37,047 bases of DNA from a virus (IMGVR_UViG_3300015202_000028:1-37047), one strand, 5' to 3'. Numbered from the stretch's first letter, positions 29,606 through 37,047 are shown. Program-made: numbers and translations. The notes: generated by a model not told the origin, from the sequence alone.

Positions 29606-29926
29606 ATGTCAGATTTTATTTTATATCAACAAATGCTTCCAGCTCCTGAGATTATAACAGCTATGACAGGAACAAACGTTTTGATAGGAAAACTTTTATA
29701 TACACCTGTGAAAATTATTCTAGATAATCAAAGCACAACTTCTGTTGTGCTTTTTATTTCTTTAGATGGTGGGGGATCTCAAATCCAATGGAAAACATTT
29801 TCATCAGGAGAAGCTATAGTATTAGATGATGATCTATACACCTTTCCACGAGGAACTATTTTCTATGGAACTGGAGCTGCAAATGGTAATTTTTCTATTG
29901 CTTACACCTACATAAATAATTTTTAG
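29606..29926 (+). CDS. Small tail-region protein
   Basis: A 106-residue beta-rich protein: APEIITAMTGTNVLIGKLLY, then ILDNQSTTSVVLFISLDGGG and LYTFPRGTIFYGTGAANGNF. The pattern is that of small fibre-tip or baseplate proteins found in phage tail clusters, of unknown function. Start ATG 29606 follows CAGGT. Confidence 0.55.
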   Translation: MSDFILYQQMLPAPEIITAMTGTNVLIGKLLYTPVKIILDNQSTTSVVLFISLDGGGSQIQWKTFSSGEAIVLDDDLYTFPRGTIFYGTGAANGNFSIAYTYINNF

Positions 29927-29933
29927 GGGAAAG

Positions 29934-30482
29934 ATGAGTCAAATTTATAAAAGTATATTAGGTGGTGGTGGTCCCGGAACTCCGATTCTTTCAGTAACAG
30001 GGGATTCCGGAGGAGCTGTATTTCCAACTGCAAATAATATATTTTTGATAGGTGGTTCATCTACTACTAATAATATTAAAGGTATAACTGTCATAGGAAA
30101 TCCAGGTACAAGCACTGAAACCTTTACTTTAACAAATAGAATTTCAGGTTCAGGAACCACAGCAAATGCAACACCGCTTAATATAGCAACATTCTCTTTA
30201 GGTGCAACTCCAGGTGTATATAATTTTGATATTCAAATTGTAGGTTATGATTTAACAGATTTAGCAGGTTGTGGTTATTTTATTTCTGGATCAGTAAGAA
30301 CTACAGGGGCAGCAGCAATTTTAGTAGGAACTCCAGATAAAATTACAAATGAAGAAGCAGCAACAGTTGCTTGTGATGCTAATTTAGTCGTTTCGGGGAA
30401 TAATGCAATAATTCAAGTTACAGGGATTGCTGCAAAAAATATAAATTGGGTTTCACTTTCACAATATATTTTTATAAGTTAG
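29934..30482 (+). CDS. Tail fibre-like protein
   Basis: A 182-residue protein; GGGGAAAG precedes ATG 29934. A Gly-rich N-terminus (ILGGGGPGTPILSVTGDSGG) and Asn/Thr/Gly-rich strands suggest a fibre subunit. Its LTGDTGG-like opening motif recurs in the spike at 30645 (QHLTGDTGGQL), hinting at a shared attachment segment. The C-terminal 100 residues form a likely beta-sandwich. Confidence 0.55.
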   Translation: MSQIYKSILGGGGPGTPILSVTGDSGGAVFPTANNIFLIGGSSTTNNIKGITVIGNPGTSTETFTLTNRISGSGTTANATPLNIATFSLGATPGVYNFDIQIVGYDLTDLAGCGYFISGSVRTTGAAAILVGTPDKITNEEAATVACDANLVVSGNNAIIQVTGIAAKNINWVSLSQYIFIS

Positions 30483-30484
30483 TT

Positions 30485-30625
30485 GGAAAAGACATTGTAG
30501 AAACAAGACATATATATGATAATCCAAAGCATTTATATGCCGGGACTTCAAAAGAAAATTATCATGATATGGTTAATCGTGGAAGAAATCGAACACGAGG
30601 AAAAACTAAAAAGGAAATGACGTAA
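30485..30625 (+). pseudogene. Remnant of an HNH homing endonuclease
   Basis: In the 162-bp gap between two tail genes the plus strand reads DIVETRHIYDNPKHLYAGTS then KENYHDMVNRGRNRTRG to a stop at 30625, with no start codon. This is the C-terminal part of an HNH endonuclease: compare CDNRKCVNPEHLFLGTHKDN in the intact enzyme at 35250-35840. The segment CxNP between DNP and HL is missing here, so it is deleted as well as truncated. It marks a past invasion of the tail region. Confidence 0.65.
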
Positions 30626-30644
30626 GTCATTAAAGGTGATCTAG

Positions 30645-32348
30645 TTGGCAGGATTTGACAATGACGTAGTCTACTCGAATAATGTAGATTTTAGCGGGGC
30701 TGGTGGTGGACGTGGTGGTAATGCTACCATGTTGCTAGATGGTCAATTACTTATTGGAAGAACTTCTTTAAATGCTGGTGGAACCAATATTGATGTAGGT
30801 ACATTAACGGCAGGATCTGGGGTTACAATTACTAATGGACCTGGAAGTATAACTTTAGGTCTAACAGGTGGTGCCGTAGCTGTTCAGCATTTAACAGGTG
30901 ATACAGGTGGTCAACTTAATCCAGATGGATCTAATAACTTTAATCTATTAGGTCAAAAAGCTGGGACAATACCTGTTTTTGATACAATAGGATCAGCTAG
31001 TACTATAAGTTTAGAAGATAGAGCTTGGTTAACTCAATTTGTAGTTGATCCTTCAGCAGTAGTCGGTCTAAGAGCAACTTTTACAACAATTCAAGCAGCT
31101 ATAACAGCTTCCGTTAGTGGTCAAACAATTTTTATTCGTCCAGGGACTTATACTGAAAATCTAACATTAAAAGCCGGTGTCAATTTAACAGCTTTTTTAG
31201 GTGACAGCTTAGTACCAAATGTTATAATAATTGGAAAAGCGACTTTTAACACAGCTGGCACTTGTTCTATTAGTAATATTCAATTACAGACGAATGCAGA
31301 TTTCTTTTTAGCAGTGACTGGAACACTTGCTTCAATCGTTCAAGTGAATAATTGTAATTTAATTTGCTCAAATAACACAGGAATTTCGCATACCGTATCA
31401 AATACGCTATCTGTTATTGGAATAAATAATTGTTTAGGAAACATAACAACTACAGGTATTGCACTGTTTTCTTCGTCAAGCACAGGTACAATAAATATTG
31501 ATTATTCGATCATTTCAAATACAGGTTCAAGCACCACAGCAAGCACAATGAGTGCTGGTACAATTAATCTCTTCTATACCACTTTGAATATCCCTATCAC
31601 GACAAGTTCTACTGGAGCATTGGGAATATTAAACTCAACCGTTGATACTTCTTTAATGAATACAACTTCGTTAACATTAAATGGATCAGGAAGCAATTTT
31701 ATCGTTTCATCATATATTAATTCCAATACTGCTTCGGCAATTTCTATTAATGGAATAAGTAATAACATATCTAATTCTGTCGTTAACAGTACAAATACCA
31801 ATGCCATTACAGGAACAGGCACATTAACCTATTCAGGAATATCTTTTAACAATACCTCTTCAAAAATAAATACTACAACATTGGTTGCTAGAAATACTGA
31901 TACGGGAGGGATTTCTTTTGATGGTGGGACAAATACCTTAAATGTATTTACTCAAGGAACTTTCACTCCTACTATTGTTGGATCAACTGCAGCCGGAGCA
32001 ATAACTTATACAATTCAAATAGGTAGATATCAACGTGTGGGTCGAATAGTCAGTCTATATATTCATGTTGCTTATTCAGGTAATACAGGCGGAACTGGAA
32101 ATATTCAAATACAGGGACTTCCTTTCATTAGTGCTAATATTGCTAACTTAAATTCTGATACTCCAATTAGCGCTGGTTCAACTCAATTATCTATTTTTAC
32201 CAATACTTTTCCTTTGGTCACTGTTGTTAATAATACTTCACAATATATTGTACAGTCTTTTTCTCCAACAACAGGTTCTAGAACCATTGAAAGTTTAACT
32301 GGTCGAACAACCGGTGATTACATAATTAATAGTCAATACGAGGTCTAA
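30645..32348 (+). CDS. Tail spike with right-handed beta-helix
   Basis: A 567-residue protein with a TTG start behind AAGGTGA. The N-terminal 110 residues carry attachment motifs (VQHLTGDTGGQLNPDGSNNF). Residues about 140-440 show the repeated short strands and Asn/Ser/Thr turns of a pectin-lyase-like parallel beta-helix (SGQTIFIRPGTYTENLTLKA at the start). The last 110 residues (FTQGTFTPTIVGSTAAGAIT, then IGRYQRVGRIVSLYIHVAYS) are a C-terminal receptor-binding or trimerisation domain common in fibres. Spikes of this type bind and often cut surface glycans; no catalytic residues can be named here. Confidence 0.8.
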   Translation: MAGFDNDVVYSNNVDFSGAGGGRGGNATMLLDGQLLIGRTSLNAGGTNIDVGTLTAGSGVTITNGPGSITLGLTGGAVAVQHLTGDTGGQLNPDGSNNFNLLGQKAGTIPVFDTIGSASTISLEDRAWLTQFVVDPSAVVGLRATFTTIQAAITASVSGQTIFIRPGTYTENLTLKAGVNLTAFLGDSLVPNVIIIGKATFNTAGTCSISNIQLQTNADFFLAVTGTLASIVQVNNCNLICSNNTGISHTVSNTLSVIGINNCLGNITTTGIALFSSSSTGTINIDYSIISNTGSSTTASTMSAGTINLFYTTLNIPITTSSTGALGILNSTVDTSLMNTTSLTLNGSGSNFIVSSYINSNTASAISINGISNNISNSVVNSTNTNAITGTGTLTYSGISFNNTSSKINTTTLVARNTDTGGISFDGGTNTLNVFTQGTFTPTIVGSTAAGAITYTIQIGRYQRVGRIVSLYIHVAYSGNTGGTGNIQIQGLPFISANIANLNSDTPISAGSTQLSIFTNTFPLVTVVNNTSQYIVQSFSPTTGSRTIESLTGRTTGDYIINSQYEV

Positions 32349-32349
32349 A

Positions 32350-32616
32350 ATGGATTTATTTGAATCTAAAAATTTATTTAGAAATATGCATCCTGATAAA
32401 AATTTGACTTTTTCTTTCGATGATAAATGTATTCGAAAATGCGAAATAGTTTTTACAGATGGAAAGCCTAATGAAATAAATCATGTAGAAAATGATAAGG
32501 TAAAAATTTTTATTGAAGATCAAGAAGCCTTTTATGTTCCTATTGATTCTCATCGAGAATGTTGTGATATTGAATTTATTCTGAGTAAAATTCAAAATAA
32601 TGCATCGATTTCATGA
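32350..32616 (+). CDS. Small hypothetical protein after the spike
   Basis: An 88-residue protein starting one base after the spike stop, so it is co-translated. It is acidic with beta character (LTFSFDDKCIRKCEIVFTDG, VKIFIEDQEAFYVPIDSHRE). Position suggests a spike or fibre assembly chaperone, but no family is recognised. Its end overlaps the convergent glycosyltransferase gene by 25 bp. Confidence 0.6.
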   Translation: MDLFESKNLFRNMHPDKNLTFSFDDKCIRKCEIVFTDGKPNEINHVENDKVKIFIEDQEAFYVPIDSHRECCDIEFILSKIQNNASIS

Positions 32617-33413
32617 TTCATATCATGACCTGCTTTTATAATATCTTCTGGATTTACCCCCCATTTTTCATATCTGGGGGCTTTTATATTAAGTAAAAAC
32701 CATTCATCCCGAGCCCAATAATGATTTATTCTTAATATATCAATATATACGCCTGTATTTTGCATTCCTATAGCTTCATTATTTGTATTTACATGATAAA
32801 ATCCTGGTAAATATAAACAATAATGGGGATTTACGCATTTTTCCACACAATCAAGCCTAACAATTGATTTATAATATAAATTTCTAGAATGATCGAACGG
32901 TAATTTATATATTAATGATTTTAACAAAGATTGTCCCGGCTTTAAAAAAATTGATGATGTTCCATAGCATTGCCAATTTACACAAACACCAGAAGCTTTA
33001 GGGAAATACTTTTCTAAAGTCAAATAAATAGACTTATCTTTCATTGAAATCAAAAATTCATCGGTATCAATAATGGCAAGCCATTTTGTTTTTTCTTTTA
33101 AGAGTTCTATTGCATGATTATAAGCACCTGGTTGAACGGTAAAAGAAAAATATTCAAATTCATTTTTTTGTGTTTCTGATGGCCAATCAATCAAATCAAC
33201 AATATTTCTTTGAATGTAAGGTTTTAAAATTAATTCATAATCATCTGTGCTATTGTTATTATATAAAACAAAGTGTTCCACACCAACAGATAGGTGATGA
33301 TCAATCCATTCTTTGAGATAGGGTGATTCATTTTGAAATATAGTGGTAACACATACATTATAATTTGCTTCCAAAGACATAAATGTAAGCATAAATAAAA
33401 TTATTTTTAGCAT
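32592..33413 (-). CDS. Secreted GT92-type glycosyltransferase
   Basis: A 273-residue protein. ATG 33413 follows CAGGT and opens a signal peptide (MLKIILFMLTFMSLEA); the longer frame would overlap the lipoprotein gene and is rejected. The mature start NYNVCVTTIFQNESPYLKEW and HHLSVGVEHFVLYNNNSTDD is the hallmark of family 92 glycosyltransferases; the metal-binding DxD is DTDEF at 116-120. Cysteines in the C-terminal half (CVEKCVNPHYCLYLPGF) may form disulfides. It would act outside the cytoplasm, perhaps changing surface glycans to block other phages. It is cargo, transcribed against the late genes. Confidence 0.8.
   Translation of the reverse strand: MLKIILFMLTFMSLEANYNVCVTTIFQNESPYLKEWIDHHLSVGVEHFVLYNNNSTDDYELILKPYIQRNIVDLIDWPSETQKNEFEYFSFTVQPGAYNHAIELLKEKTKWLAIIDTDEFLISMKDKSIYLTLEKYFPKASGVCVNWQCYGTSSIFLKPGQSLLKSLIYKLPFDHSRNLYYKSIVRLDCVEKCVNPHYCLYLPGFYHVNTNNEAIGMQNTGVYIDILRINHYWARDEWFLLNIKAPRYEKWGVNPEDIIKAGHDMNHEIDALF
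32657..32685 (+). terminator. Possible terminator for the tail operon, inside the convergent gene
   Basis: CCCCC and GGGGG (within 32657-32680) form a stem with a 13-nt loop, followed by CTTTTAT on the plus strand, 40 bp after the stop of the 32350 gene. It sits in the coding end of the glycosyltransferase, so the match may be incidental. Confidence 0.35.
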
Positions 33414-33497
33414 TATATTACCTGTTAAATAAAAAAATTTTCTTGTAAAATTAAATTTAAAATATATAGTTTTTATCAAAATTTTTAAAGGTGATTT

Positions 33498-33692
33498 ATG
33501 AAACATATTTTTATAATTCCAATTTTGATTATGTTGGTTTCTTGCAATACCCTTCCACAATTATACCAAGCAGCAGAAGATATAGCAAATGATGATGCTT
33601 TGCAAGTTATAATCAGTCGTGAGGCTATTCAGAAGCAAACCGATGTAAATATTACGGTGGAAGTAAAAAATAACCAAATGACGATTAAGTAA
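33498..33692 (+). CDS. Small lipoprotein
   Basis: A 64-residue protein; AAAGGTGA precedes ATG 33498. The signal peptide MKHIFIIPILIMLVSCN has a lipobox LVSC with the acylated cysteine at 16, leaving a 49-residue chain (LPQLYQAAEDIANDDALQVI and a basic end). Small phage lipoproteins are often outer spanins that fuse membranes at lysis, but no inner spanin overlaps it. Surface exclusion is another option. Confidence 0.7.
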   Translation: MKHIFIIPILIMLVSCNTLPQLYQAAEDIANDDALQVIISREAIQKQTDVNITVEVKNNQMTIK

Positions 33693-33700
33693 CGTAGGAT

Positions 33701-33940
33701 TCACCAAATCCAGACGCCTTTGGCTTTCAATGATTCGTATGCTTTCATTTCTTTTTCTGAAAATTCAGGCACATGATTATCATATTCAATTTGATCGTAA
33801 TATTTTACGTTTTGAACTTTATAAGGCACTTCAAGCGGTTTTCCAAATTGATCAACATTATATTTGCTTCCATCCGGAGACATTTGAACTGATCCAACAC
33901 ATGGTAATGAAATAGACATCACAAAAATAAAATATTTCAT
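33701..33940 (-). CDS. Small secreted protein
   Basis: A 79-residue protein; AAAGG lies upstream of ATG 33940. The signal peptide is MKYFIFVMSISLPCVGS, after which SPDGSKYNVDQFGKPLEVPY and FSEKEMKAYESLKAKGVWIW follow. No cysteine remains after the predicted cleavage, so it is probably periplasmic. It ends 8 bp from the convergent lipoprotein gene. Function unknown. Confidence 0.6.
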   Translation of the reverse strand: MKYFIFVMSISLPCVGSVQMSPDGSKYNVDQFGKPLEVPYKVQNVKYYDQIEYDNHVPEFSEKEMKAYESLKAKGVWIW

Positions 33941-34008
33941 ATGATTTACCTTTAAATTAAAATTTTTTTTGGTTAATTTTAAATTGAATATCACGAAAAA
34001 GGAATTTT

Positions 34009-34161
34009 ATGCCAATGATTAAATCGAAAAGTAAAAAAGCCATCGGAGAAAACATAGCAACAGAAATGAAAGCAGGAAAGCCAAAAAATCAAAGTATAGC
34101 AATAGCACTTGATGTTGCGAGAAAAGCAGGCGAAAAAATAACAAAAAAAGGTAAGAAATAA
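34009..34161 (+). CDS. Small basic protein (DUF6496-like)
   Basis: A 50-residue basic protein after GGAA. The pattern KSKSKKAIGENIATEMKAGK followed by PKNQSIAIALDVARKAG matches a family of tiny phage proteins of unknown function (I recall DUF6496). Its TAA stop shares a base with the next ATG. Confidence 0.6.
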   Translation: MPMIKSKSKKAIGENIATEMKAGKPKNQSIAIALDVARKAGEKITKKGKK

Positions 34162-34295
34162 TGGATGCTAAAATTAAAAAAATTGAAAAAGGGACTGCTA
34201 AATTGATGAAAGAAGAAAAATCTTTACTCAAAGCAGACCAAAAAAGAGATAAGCTTGTTGAAAAAGGTAGTAAAATGAAAAAGAAAGGTTGCTAG
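34161..34295 (+). CDS. Small Lys-rich protein
   Basis: A 44-residue protein coupled to the gene before it (TAATG). It is almost all Lys, Glu and Leu in a helical pattern (MKEEKSLLKADQKRDKLVEK) and ends KKKGC. Possibly DNA-bound or a minor virion component. It is the last gene before the terminator at 34368. Confidence 0.55.
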   Translation: MDAKIKKIEKGTAKLMKEEKSLLKADQKRDKLVEKGSKMKKKGC

Positions 34296-34367
34296 ACTTT
34301 CTTACTTATGTTAAAAAATATTTGAAACCAGTTTTTCATATAGACTTGTTCTTGTTAAGTAAGGTCT

Positions 34368-34405
34368 AGGGTAAGGATTAGCGTTGATCCTTACCCTTTT
34401 TTTTT
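34368..34405 (+). terminator. Strong Rho-independent terminator of the late operon
   Basis: AGGGTAAGGAT (34368-34378) and ATCCTTACCCT (34387-34397) form a perfect 11-bp stem with an 8-nt loop, followed by nine T residues. It closes rightward transcription just before the end of the convergent exonuclease gene. Confidence 0.93.
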
Positions 34406-34413
34406 ACATAAAT

Positions 34414-35265
34414 TTAACTTGTAGTTATTCTCCAACTATTTATCGAGCCTTTTCTATAATTATCAAGATCTACATTTATTAATTCTGGAATCCTAGCATA
34501 TTCAACATTGCCTTTTCTATTAACCAGGCACAACGAAATACCGGCCCCCTTCGTATTTGACTCTCCACTTAAAAACACTAGCTGTTTTCGGATCTCCTCT
34601 TCTTCCTTTTCTAATTCTTTTATAGAATTTGTTAGGGACTTCCATTTCAAAGCACATTGTTGCCATAAATCATCATTCCTTTCAATATAGTCTCCTTCAT
34701 TAAGTTCAGGAGGTGTTTTGTTAATTAGACACTGATAAAATTTCTTTTCTTCGATAATCATTTTTTGTATGTATTCTTCATTTCTTAAAACTTCAACAAC
34801 AACACCATCTGCACCATCAAAGCTAAAATAATAAGCTGACTCTACATCACAAACATACATTTGATGTTGTAGTTGAGGGTAATAATGATCTGGAACCTTA
34901 CCTAAAAGAGCAATTGCATGGTCTTTAGATCCCGGACATTTTATTTCAACAATATGATTGCCACAATCGCTAATTCCATCTAATGAAGCCATAGCCCAAT
35001 CATTAATTACGACTTTTGGACTAACCTTTAGACCTGTTTTAATTTCAAATAAATCTCTTGCTATTGGTTCAAGATCAATACCTCTTTGCATTGCATCGTT
35101 TTTAAAGGTATTATTTTCCTCTGAAATCTTTTCATTATATAGCTGAAACCTTGTTTTCCAATGAGAAGCACCTAAAATCACAGCAGCATCAGTTGCAGTA
35201 ATTTTTGTTTTACGTAAGGCTAACCATTCAAGTGTGCCTTGCTCAATATCTAAACATGCGCCCAT
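34414..35265 (-). CDS. YqaJ-type viral recombinase (lambda exonuclease fold)
   Basis: A 283-residue protein; ATG 35265 follows AGGAGG. Motifs of the YqaJ/exonuclease family are complete: ITATDAAVILGAS, RGIDLEPIARDLFE, SLDG with Asp96, VEIKCPG with Glu107 and Lys109, and YYPQLQHQMYV. The last third is helical (LTNSIKELEKEEEEIRKQLV). It degrades one strand of linear DNA 5'-3' to give the single strand loaded by the Bet protein. Its ribosome site lies inside the end of the HNH gene, with a 16-bp overlap, so the HNH gene has settled tightly in this operon. Confidence 0.88.
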   Translation of the reverse strand: MGACLDIEQGTLEWLALRKTKITATDAAVILGASHWKTRFQLYNEKISEENNTFKNDAMQRGIDLEPIARDLFEIKTGLKVSPKVVINDWAMASLDGISDCGNHIVEIKCPGSKDHAIALLGKVPDHYYPQLQHQMYVCDVESAYYFSFDGADGVVVEVLRNEEYIQKMIIEEKKFYQCLINKTPPELNEGDYIERNDDLWQQCALKWKSLTNSIKELEKEEEEIRKQLVFLSGESNTKGAGISLCLVNRKGNVEYARIPELINVDLDNYRKGSINSWRITTS

Positions 35266-35840
35266 CTTTCCCTCCTAATAATCCTGCGAATGGTTTCTGG
35301 ATTCACTTGATAAATTTTTGCAATTTGTAAAAAAGTTACTTTTCCAGGAACATACATTGATCTAATTTCTTTAATTTGATTTTCGTTAAAAATCGATCCA
35401 TTTGCGGTTTCCCCTTTTAGAATTTTTGCAGGGATTTTTTTTCTTATAATGTCCTGAATGGCTCCTTGAGAAACGGAATATTTTTTTGCAATATTCCGTT
35501 GAGTTTCTCCTGAAAGATATGAGTTTATTATTTCTTCGTGAAATTCTTCTTTTATTTTTGTTTGTCCGTGAGAATTTCCATGGACATGTCTTTTTTTGTT
35601 TTTAGAATCTTGATAGTTGTCTTTGTGAGTTCCTAAAAATAAATGTTCTGGATTCACACATTTTCTATTGTCACACGAATGACAAACAAGAATTGCATTT
35701 GGAATGTTACCTTTATGTATTATCCATGAATACCTATGAGCAAAAAAAGTTTTATAGTTTGAGGAATATCTTCCATATCCATCGGGATTAACATATCCTT
35801 TCCAAATCCAACAGGAATTTGTTTTTTCAATTTTTGACAT
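35250..35840 (-). CDS. Free-standing HNH homing endonuclease
   Basis: A 196-residue protein; ATG 35840 (after GGAAAAATTT) is preferred, though ATG 35855 is possible. It opens with the zinc-type HNH_3 domain: CWIWKGYVNPDGYGRY, FAHRYSWIIHKGNIP, and LVCHSCDNRKCVNPEHLFLG with catalytic His pair and metal cysteines. Two helix-turn-helix units follow (GETQRNIAKKYSVSQGAIQD and TFLQIAKIYQVNPETIRRII) for DNA binding. It parts the bet operon between a small gene and the exonuclease gene, the usual habit of phage homing endonucleases, and overlaps both neighbours. Confidence 0.88.
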   Translation of the reverse strand: MSKIEKTNSCWIWKGYVNPDGYGRYSSNYKTFFAHRYSWIIHKGNIPNAILVCHSCDNRKCVNPEHLFLGTHKDNYQDSKNKKRHVHGNSHGQTKIKEEFHEEIINSYLSGETQRNIAKKYSVSQGAIQDIIRKKIPAKILKGETANGSIFNENQIKEIRSMYVPGKVTFLQIAKIYQVNPETIRRIIRRERWAHV

Positions 35841-36018
35841 AAATTTTTCCAGCATGATCTATTCTTTTTTTTAGATAATCTATTGTTTCAAATGACTGAG
35901 AAAGCTTCTGTGCTAAGATATTCATGACAAACAAATGCTTGTCATGAATATTAGGGACTTCGTCTAGCCATTCTGAGGCGTTTTCTTGAACTTCTCTAAT
36001 AATGTCTTCTGCAGTCAT
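35827..36018 (-). CDS. Small hypothetical protein in the recombination operon
   Basis: A 63-residue helical acidic protein (MTAEDIIREVQENASEWLDE, then HLFVMNILAQKLSQSFETID). It overlaps the bet stop by 4 bp (ATGA), so it was an original operon member. Its 3' end overlaps the HNH start, which could mean that the HNH insertion replaced some of its tail. Function unknown. Confidence 0.6.
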   Translation of the reverse strand: MTAEDIIREVQENASEWLDEVPNIHDKHLFVMNILAQKLSQSFETIDYLKKRIDHAGKIYVKN

Positions 36019-36866
36019 TGGACTTGCTCCAAAAGAAGTTCAGGTTTAATTTGTTCCGAACGCTGACGTGCATAATTAGACTCCATATTCTTAACAGCAG
36101 CATCTTTCATACGTTGGTATATGTCAGCAGGTAAATTTGACAAATTATCGGTGTCATATTGTTTTTTTAAATAACTATAAACCCATTCTTTATACTTTTG
36201 ATCACATTCATCTAAAATCATATCGAGTTCAGATGCTTGCTCCAAAGTTATCTTTGATACCAAATCAATGGGATCAGCTTGTTGCATCTCTTCTTTAGTA
36301 TAAACACCGCTCATCTCAGCAGGAAAAGCCTTTCGCAGGGCCTGAGCTTCTGCGCATTTAGCTAACATCGTTCTGGGCATATTACCCCACATTCCAGTAG
36401 CTTTTTTCTCTCCAGTAGACTTATCCGTAAATGTTTGCATATACTCATCAGAATATGCGCTAGCTGAAACTGTGTGCCATGTGCCATCTCTAGTTTGCTT
36501 TTTGATATAAGCCGTTGCGGAGGTTAAATTACCTTGTTGATCCATTACGTAAGTTGGCTCAGGTCCTGGCGCATAACAACCGGTTCTTTCAGCAATTAAA
36601 CGGTATCCGTCAATACCAGTTTGAATAGTCATAGTTTCACCCCATGAGCCATCGGGTTTCTTAGCTTTGCGTTTCACTGCGTAAATTTGTCTCATAAAAG
36701 GGTCTAGTTGAGTTTTAACACATGCCATCATGAAAATCTCAAATTCCTCATTGCTAATTCCTTTGCATAATGAGTTTTTAAGAATTTCAATTTGTTTAGA
36801 ATTAAAATGTATTGCTGGTATGTGGTGATGTTCTTCGGCTGTAGTTAGTGCCATAACCTTATTCAT
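36015..36866 (-). CDS. bet: Bet-type single-strand annealing protein (RecT/Redbeta superfamily)
   Basis: A 283-residue protein; AAGGAG precedes ATG 36866. The N-terminal core has FNSKQIEILKNSLCKGISNE, EFEIFMMACVKTQLDPFMRQ, IQTGIDGYRLIAERTGCYAP and MLAKCAEAQALRKAFPAEMS, the signature of phage recombination protein Bet. The C-terminal 90 residues are a variable helical tail. It coats single strands made by the exonuclease and anneals them to complementary DNA, supporting replication and repair. Confidence 0.93.
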   Translation of the reverse strand: MNKVMALTTAEEHHHIPAIHFNSKQIEILKNSLCKGISNEEFEIFMMACVKTQLDPFMRQIYAVKRKAKKPDGSWGETMTIQTGIDGYRLIAERTGCYAPGPEPTYVMDQQGNLTSATAYIKKQTRDGTWHTVSASAYSDEYMQTFTDKSTGEKKATGMWGNMPRTMLAKCAEAQALRKAFPAEMSGVYTKEEMQQADPIDLVSKITLEQASELDMILDECDQKYKEWVYSYLKKQYDTDNLSNLPADIYQRMKDAAVKNMESNYARQRSEQIKPELLLEQVQ

Positions 36867-36886
36867 AAATGCTCCTTATAGTTTTG

Positions 36887-37047
36887 TTATATAATTTTTT
36901 CTTCATATTGATAAAAACCATCAGCAGCATTATGATGTTTGCTGCAGCGGCTCGAAAGTCTTGGCGGACTATCAATTAAATGGTAAATTCCTGACGCTGC
37001 TTCTTTCAAGAATTCCATACTATCATTCATTTCATATTTTTTATCAT
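36887..37047 (-). CDS. Hypothetical protein (3' part of the gene starting at 257)
   Basis: Across the circular joint this is the C-terminal half of the 94-residue protein begun at 257, ending HHNAADGFYQYEEKII and a stop at 36887-36889, 20 bp before bet. In the copy at 1-133 one codon differs (GCT for GAT). See the entry at 1-257 for the rest. Confidence 0.7.
   Translation of the reverse strand, partial: DKKYEMNDSMEFLKEAASGIYHLIDSPPRLSSRCSKHHNAADGFYQYEEKII
36915..37047. repeat. Terminal direct repeat, right copy
   Basis: This copy matches 1-133 except for T at 36921 against G at 7. Exact identity covers the last 126 bases. The differing base is near the contig edge in the left copy and the right copy keeps a natural reading frame, so the right copy is likely the true sequence. 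Confidence 0.9.

Noticed and set aside
34019-34231. Minus-strand hydrophobic frame
   Set aside because: Antisense of two Lys-rich small genes, which yields Phe/Leu by codon complement.

Overview
This window is almost certainly one complete, circularly permuted genome of a tailed double-stranded DNA phage (or phage-plasmid). Bases 1-133 recur at 36915-37047 with one mismatch, which is an assembly overlap of a closed molecule of about 36.9 kb. One gene on the minus strand runs across the junction. The DNA is AT-rich, genes are tightly packed with ATGA/TAATG overlaps, and Shine-Dalgarno sites and a lipobox point to a bacterial, probably Gram-negative host. The host cannot be read directly. A secreted GT92-type glycosyltransferase and a family of small membrane proteins with an FHGRL motif remind me of proteins from environmental Chlamydiae, but that is recollection and not proof.

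Layout. (1) 258-483 is a divergent control region with two face-to-face sigma70-type promoters and an inverted repeat that touches both -35 boxes. (2) Leftward from it runs a recombination operon: a 94-residue unknown protein, a Bet-type annealing protein, a small protein, an HNH endonuclease that looks like an intruder, and a YqaJ-type exonuclease. (3) Rightward (484-3608) lie a Cro-like regulator, a lambda-style replication module (an initiator gene with three 23-bp iterons inside it, and a DnaC-like helicase loader), a RusA-like resolvase and a HicB-like protein. (4) 3570-9600 is accessory DNA: an IS200/IS605 element with tnpA and tnpB, gene fragments on both sides of it, a repeat array, a lone DUF1016 N-terminal domain, a DUF2442 protein, a broken cytosine methyltransferase with a second long open frame laid over it, a ParB-like protein, and a serine recombinase with its own strong promoter. 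(5) 9737-34295 is the late region: small and large terminase, portal, small virion proteins, scaffold, N4-gp56-like major capsid protein, decoration and tail proteins, a beta-helix tail spike, then small secreted or basic proteins and a strong terminator at 34368-34405. There is no DNA or RNA polymerase, so the phage must use host replication and transcription.

The most striking theme is invasion of essential genes. The large terminase carries a 141-residue mini-intein placed directly in its nuclease active-site motif. The major capsid gene is split by a 788-nt group I intron whose P1, P7, P8 and P10 pairings can be read from the sequence, and whose LAGLIDADG endonuclease gene is encoded on the opposite strand. 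An intact HNH gene sits in the recombination operon, a decayed HNH fragment sits before the tail spike, and the IS200/IS605 TnpB lacks the usual RuvC-II glutamate. Other points are the dual-coding methyltransferase locus, a minus-strand gene overlapping the 3' end of a plus-strand gene, and the absence of any recognisable endolysin or tyrosine integrase.
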